A stretch of DNA of 43,430 bases from Sphingomonas sp. PAMC 26621. Lineage in GTDB: Bacteria > Pseudomonadota > Alphaproteobacteria > Sphingomonadales > Sphingomonadaceae. A program made the translations under genes and the position numbers. A model generated the notes under the pieces. It did no database searches, was not told the DNA's origin, and saw only the letters and a list, made by a program, of their open reading frames with translations. Below, piece by piece: positions 41,352 to 43,430 of the stretch. The number at the start of each line of letters is the position of its first letter. Within the stretch, counting starts at the first letter, position 1. The stretch covers positions 1 through 43,430 of the forward strand of contig NZ_AIDW01000042.1 in NCBI RefSeq assembly GCF_000251145.1. Direction: 5' to 3'.

Positions 41352-42946
41352 TGGCGCGGCTGGAAAATGGCCGGTTCTCGGCGCTGCGATTAGCGTTTCG
41401 TTCATCCAGCATTGCTCTGGTTCCGCCCACAAGCACGGTAGACCGGCTGCGCCTACGTGGAGTCATTGGCATCGCGATTTCCGGCTGGGTTTCGCTTGCC
41501 GTCATCATCACCACCAGCCTCTGGGTGGATAATGGAACGTCACTATCGCTGCTAGCTATCGGAGTTTTCGTCAATCTCGCGCCCACTGCCATGGCCGTCC
41601 GAGCGCGTTACGATACCGAAGCGCGGGCGATCGTCAGCACGCTCGCCGCCATCATGCCCGCGCTGCTGGTCTATGCCCTCCAGGGGCATCCATGGCAGAT
41701 GGATGGCCACATGTATTTTTTCGTGGCGCTCGCGGGGCTGACAGTGCTGTGCGACTGGAAGTCGCTCGCCGTTGCCTCCGCGATGATTTCTGCACACCAT
41801 ATTCTGTTCGCGCTGATCGCACCCGCATGGGTTTTTAGCGGATCCGGCAATACCGGTCGGATCGTAATCCACGCAGTCGCAGTCCTCCTGCAGTGCGGGG
41901 CCCTTGGTGTCATCGCGCACCGCCTTACGATGCTCCTGACGCGTCAGGATGAAGCGGTCGCGGAGAGCCAGCGACTGATAGAAAAGGTCTCAAACGCGCT
42001 TGCCTCGGCTGAAGCAGCCTCGAGGGGCAGGGCTGAGGAGCGTGCACATCGCCAGGCTGCGGAACAACGTTTTGTCGTCGAGCGCCATGCCGAGATGCAT
42101 ATCCTTGCAAATGAGTTCGACCGAACTGTATCGAAAGTCGTCAAATCGCTCGAAACCGCCGCCTCGGATATGGCGAACTCGTCCATCAGTCTAAGCACCA
42201 TCGCAGAAAACGCCCGCCGCGAAGCTGATGATGTTGCATCGAGTGCAGCAGAGGCCAGCGGTCAGATCCGCAAAGTCGGTAACTCCATCCGCAGCCTGAG
42301 CGGGTCGATTGGCTCGATCGCAGCTACCTATCAACAGCAGTGCAGTTCAACCAAAGCAGCTGATCTCGAAGGCCGCCAAAGCGTTGAGACCATCGTTCAG
42401 CTCTTTGAAAAAGCCGCAAGCATTGTCTCGTTCATCGATACGATCAAGGCGATCTCCACCAACACCAATCTGCTGGCGCTGAACGCAACCATCGAAGCCG
42501 CTCGCGCCGGAGAGGCGGGACGCGGGTTTGCGGTAGTGGCTTGCGAGATCAAAAATCTCGCAAGTGATGCAGCCCGCGCGAGTGATAGCGTCAGCATGTT
42601 GCTCCAAGGAATTCTGGCTGCGGTCGCAGAGTCAGCAGCCGGGATCGAGAGTGTGGCGAGCACGGTTCGTGAGGTTGCCGAAGGGTCCGCCAACATCGCT
42701 GGATCGGTCGAAGACCAGCGTAAGCATGTCTTTCAGATTGCGACGAGTGCCGCCGACGTCGAGGAAAATGCCGCCACGATCGAACAGCGTATACAATCAG
42801 TCGCATCAGCCGTATCCGCGGCCTCGCTGCTCTCGAGGGATGTCCATAAAAGCGCAGGCGCGCTGTCACAAAGTGCCAGCGCTCTAAGGTCGTCGACAGA
42901 TCAATTCGTCAAATATCTGGTAGAGGACCCTCAGGTCTCGCGCTAA
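41351..42946 (+). CDS. Methyl-accepting chemotaxis-type receptor
   Basis: 531 residues from ATG 41351, the start set by overlap with the preceding stop. The N-terminal about 170 residues contain several membrane helices (GVIGIAISGWVSLAVIITTS, LLAIGVFVNLAPTAMAVRA and others) with short loops, so sensing may be intramembrane. A long coiled coil follows; no clear HAMP domain is seen. The signalling tip ISTNTNLLALNATIEAARAG with EAGRGFAVVACEIKNLA is canonical and would contact CheA/CheW. No other che genes are in the window. Confidence 0.92.
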   Translation: MARLENGRFSALRLAFRSSSIALVPPTSTVDRLRLRGVIGIAISGWVSLAVIITTSLWVDNGTSLSLLAIGVFVNLAPTAMAVRARYDTEARAIVSTLAAIMPALLVYALQGHPWQMDGHMYFFVALAGLTVLCDWKSLAVASAMISAHHILFALIAPAWVFSGSGNTGRIVIHAVAVLLQCGALGVIAHRLTMLLTRQDEAVAESQRLIEKVSNALASAEAASRGRAEERAHRQAAEQRFVVERHAEMHILANEFDRTVSKVVKSLETAASDMANSSISLSTIAENARREADDVASSAAEASGQIRKVGNSIRSLSGSIGSIAATYQQQCSSTKAADLEGRQSVETIVQLFEKAASIVSFIDTIKAISTNTNLLALNATIEAARAGEAGRGFAVVACEIKNLASDAARASDSVSMLLQGILAAVAESAAGIESVASTVREVAEGSANIAGSVEDQRKHVFQIATSAADVEENAATIEQRIQSVASAVSAASLLSRDVHKSAGALSQSASALRSSTDQFVKYLVEDPQVSR

Positions 42947-42985
42947 TCCGTCGCCACACAATCAGGGTAGGCATTGCGGTGATCA

Positions 42986-43351
42986 TCAATGAAAGCGATC
43001 ATCGCCGGAACGGGCGGTCGAGCTCCGCCTGCGCGAAATATGCCGATGCCCCTTCGACAAACTCAGGAAAGGCTTGCGCAGGATCTCGTTGGCTTGCCGC
43101 AGTTCACGAACCTCGCGCTTTAGCGCCTTCACCTTGTCGGCCACCTCGGTCGGGACACCGCCGCGCTTGCCGCCGTCGACCTTGGCCTTCTTCACTCACT
43201 CATGCAGCGTCTGCGGAACGCAGCCGATCTTCTCCGCAATCGATACCACGGTCGCCCATCTCGACGGGTGATCCCTTTCGTGATCGAAAACCATCCGCAC
43301 CGCTCGCTCGCGGACTTGGGGCGCAAACTTGTTGGTCGTCTTGCTCGTCAT
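42986..43351 (-). pseudogene. IS3 orfA with a nonsense codon and a REP insertion
   Basis: From ATG 43351: MTSKTTNKFAPQVRERAVRM and IAEKIGCVPQTLHE form the helix-turn-helix. TGA (43196-43198) replaces the usual Trp of LHEWVKKA. The frame continues to the leucine zipper (VKALKREVRELRQANEILRK) and is then broken by the 23-bp element at 43050-43072, after which ASAYF-type sequence resumes in another frame. Doubly inactivated. Confidence 0.82.
43050..43072 (-). repeat. 23-bp REP-like palindromic element, second copy
   Basis: On the minus strand it begins CCTTTCCTGAGTTT and ends GTCGAAGGG, 21 of 23 bases as in the copy at 3177-3199. It is inserted after GCGCAAG and before G at a codon boundary in the IS3 orfA, the same context as in the IS5 transposase. 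Confidence 0.75.
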
Positions 43352-43430
43352 GGCTTCACCTTCTCAGCAGTTGGAGCCTCCGACAAACCCGGGGCGGTTC
43401 ACATTTGTCCATCTCACGCAACGCGAGCCG

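Larger units (their letters stand above)
42950..43401 (-). mobile_element. Truncated IS3-family element
   Basis: The left end (read on the minus strand, TGAACCGCCCCGGG from 43401 and GGAGGCTCCA following) is typical of an IS3 subgroup. Only orfA and about a dozen codons of orfB (MIAFIDDHRNAYPD at about 43003) remain before sequence next to the chemotaxis gene. The orfB catalytic domain is absent. Confidence 0.7.

Overview
The window looks like chromosomal accessory DNA of an alphaproteobacterium in the Sphingomonadaceae, most likely Sphingomonas or a close relative. The basis is the GC-rich coding style, HRxxN-type (HisKA_2 and HWE) sensor kinases, a MucR/Ros regulator, the DUF2382/OmpA stress proteins, a TonB copper receptor with DUF2946 and YcnI partners, and the short palindromic element with CCTGAGTT and GTCGAAGGG cores that is common in sphingomonads. 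No rRNA, tRNA, CRISPR array, replication origin or phage structural genes were seen.

Layout. 1-2545: minus-strand envelope/stress genes (lipoprotein, two DUF2382 proteins, OmpA). 2669-4771: an inactivated IS5-family element, then a serine resolvase with a res-like site. 5559-12329: a signalling block of a two-domain KaiC-like ATPase, a PAS/HisKA_2 kinase, a decayed receiver, an intact single-domain receiver, a GAF-PAS-GAF-HWE kinase and another receiver. 12542-15115: an IS630 element with a -1 frameshift arrangement, a second serine resolvase and an HNH protein. 15551-20335: a compact five-gene minus-strand secretion operon (see below). 20631-22512: an M1-like peptidase and an unusual MucR. 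23010-27253: two unknown genes, a third resolvase with a nonsense codon, broken IS30 and IS110 elements and a Zn-ribbon hypothetical. 27394-29552: a BLUF photoreceptor and exported proteins. 29850-30036: a MITE-like inverted repeat. 30282-33665: a copper uptake module. 33959-37156: a small protein, a frameshifted OmpA lipoprotein and membrane proteins. 37904-40272: HU, remnants of mobile elements and a cyclopropane fatty acid synthase. 40728-43401: small genes, a chemotaxis receptor and a truncated, doubly broken IS3 element.

The most interesting system is 15551-20335. In transcription order it encodes a secreted Asn/Ser/Thr-rich repeat protein, a small secreted protein sharing the same C-terminal motif, a periplasmic C39-type peptidase lipoprotein, a Sec-exported protein with a double-glycine-type site, and an outer-membrane barrel with an N-terminal coiled coil. 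This matches the logic and the D-E-F gene order of the Pseudomonas Fap functional amyloid operon, but with a different repeat subunit. I read it as a candidate Fap-like fibre assembly system of sphingomonads.

Other themes. Most transposase genes here are dead by single nonsense changes, single indels, or a 23-bp palindrome placed in the same sequence context in two unrelated transposases. The signalling block (KaiC-like ATPase plus HRxxN kinases plus receivers, no kaiA or kaiB) and the BLUF protein suggest light, redox or stress sensing.
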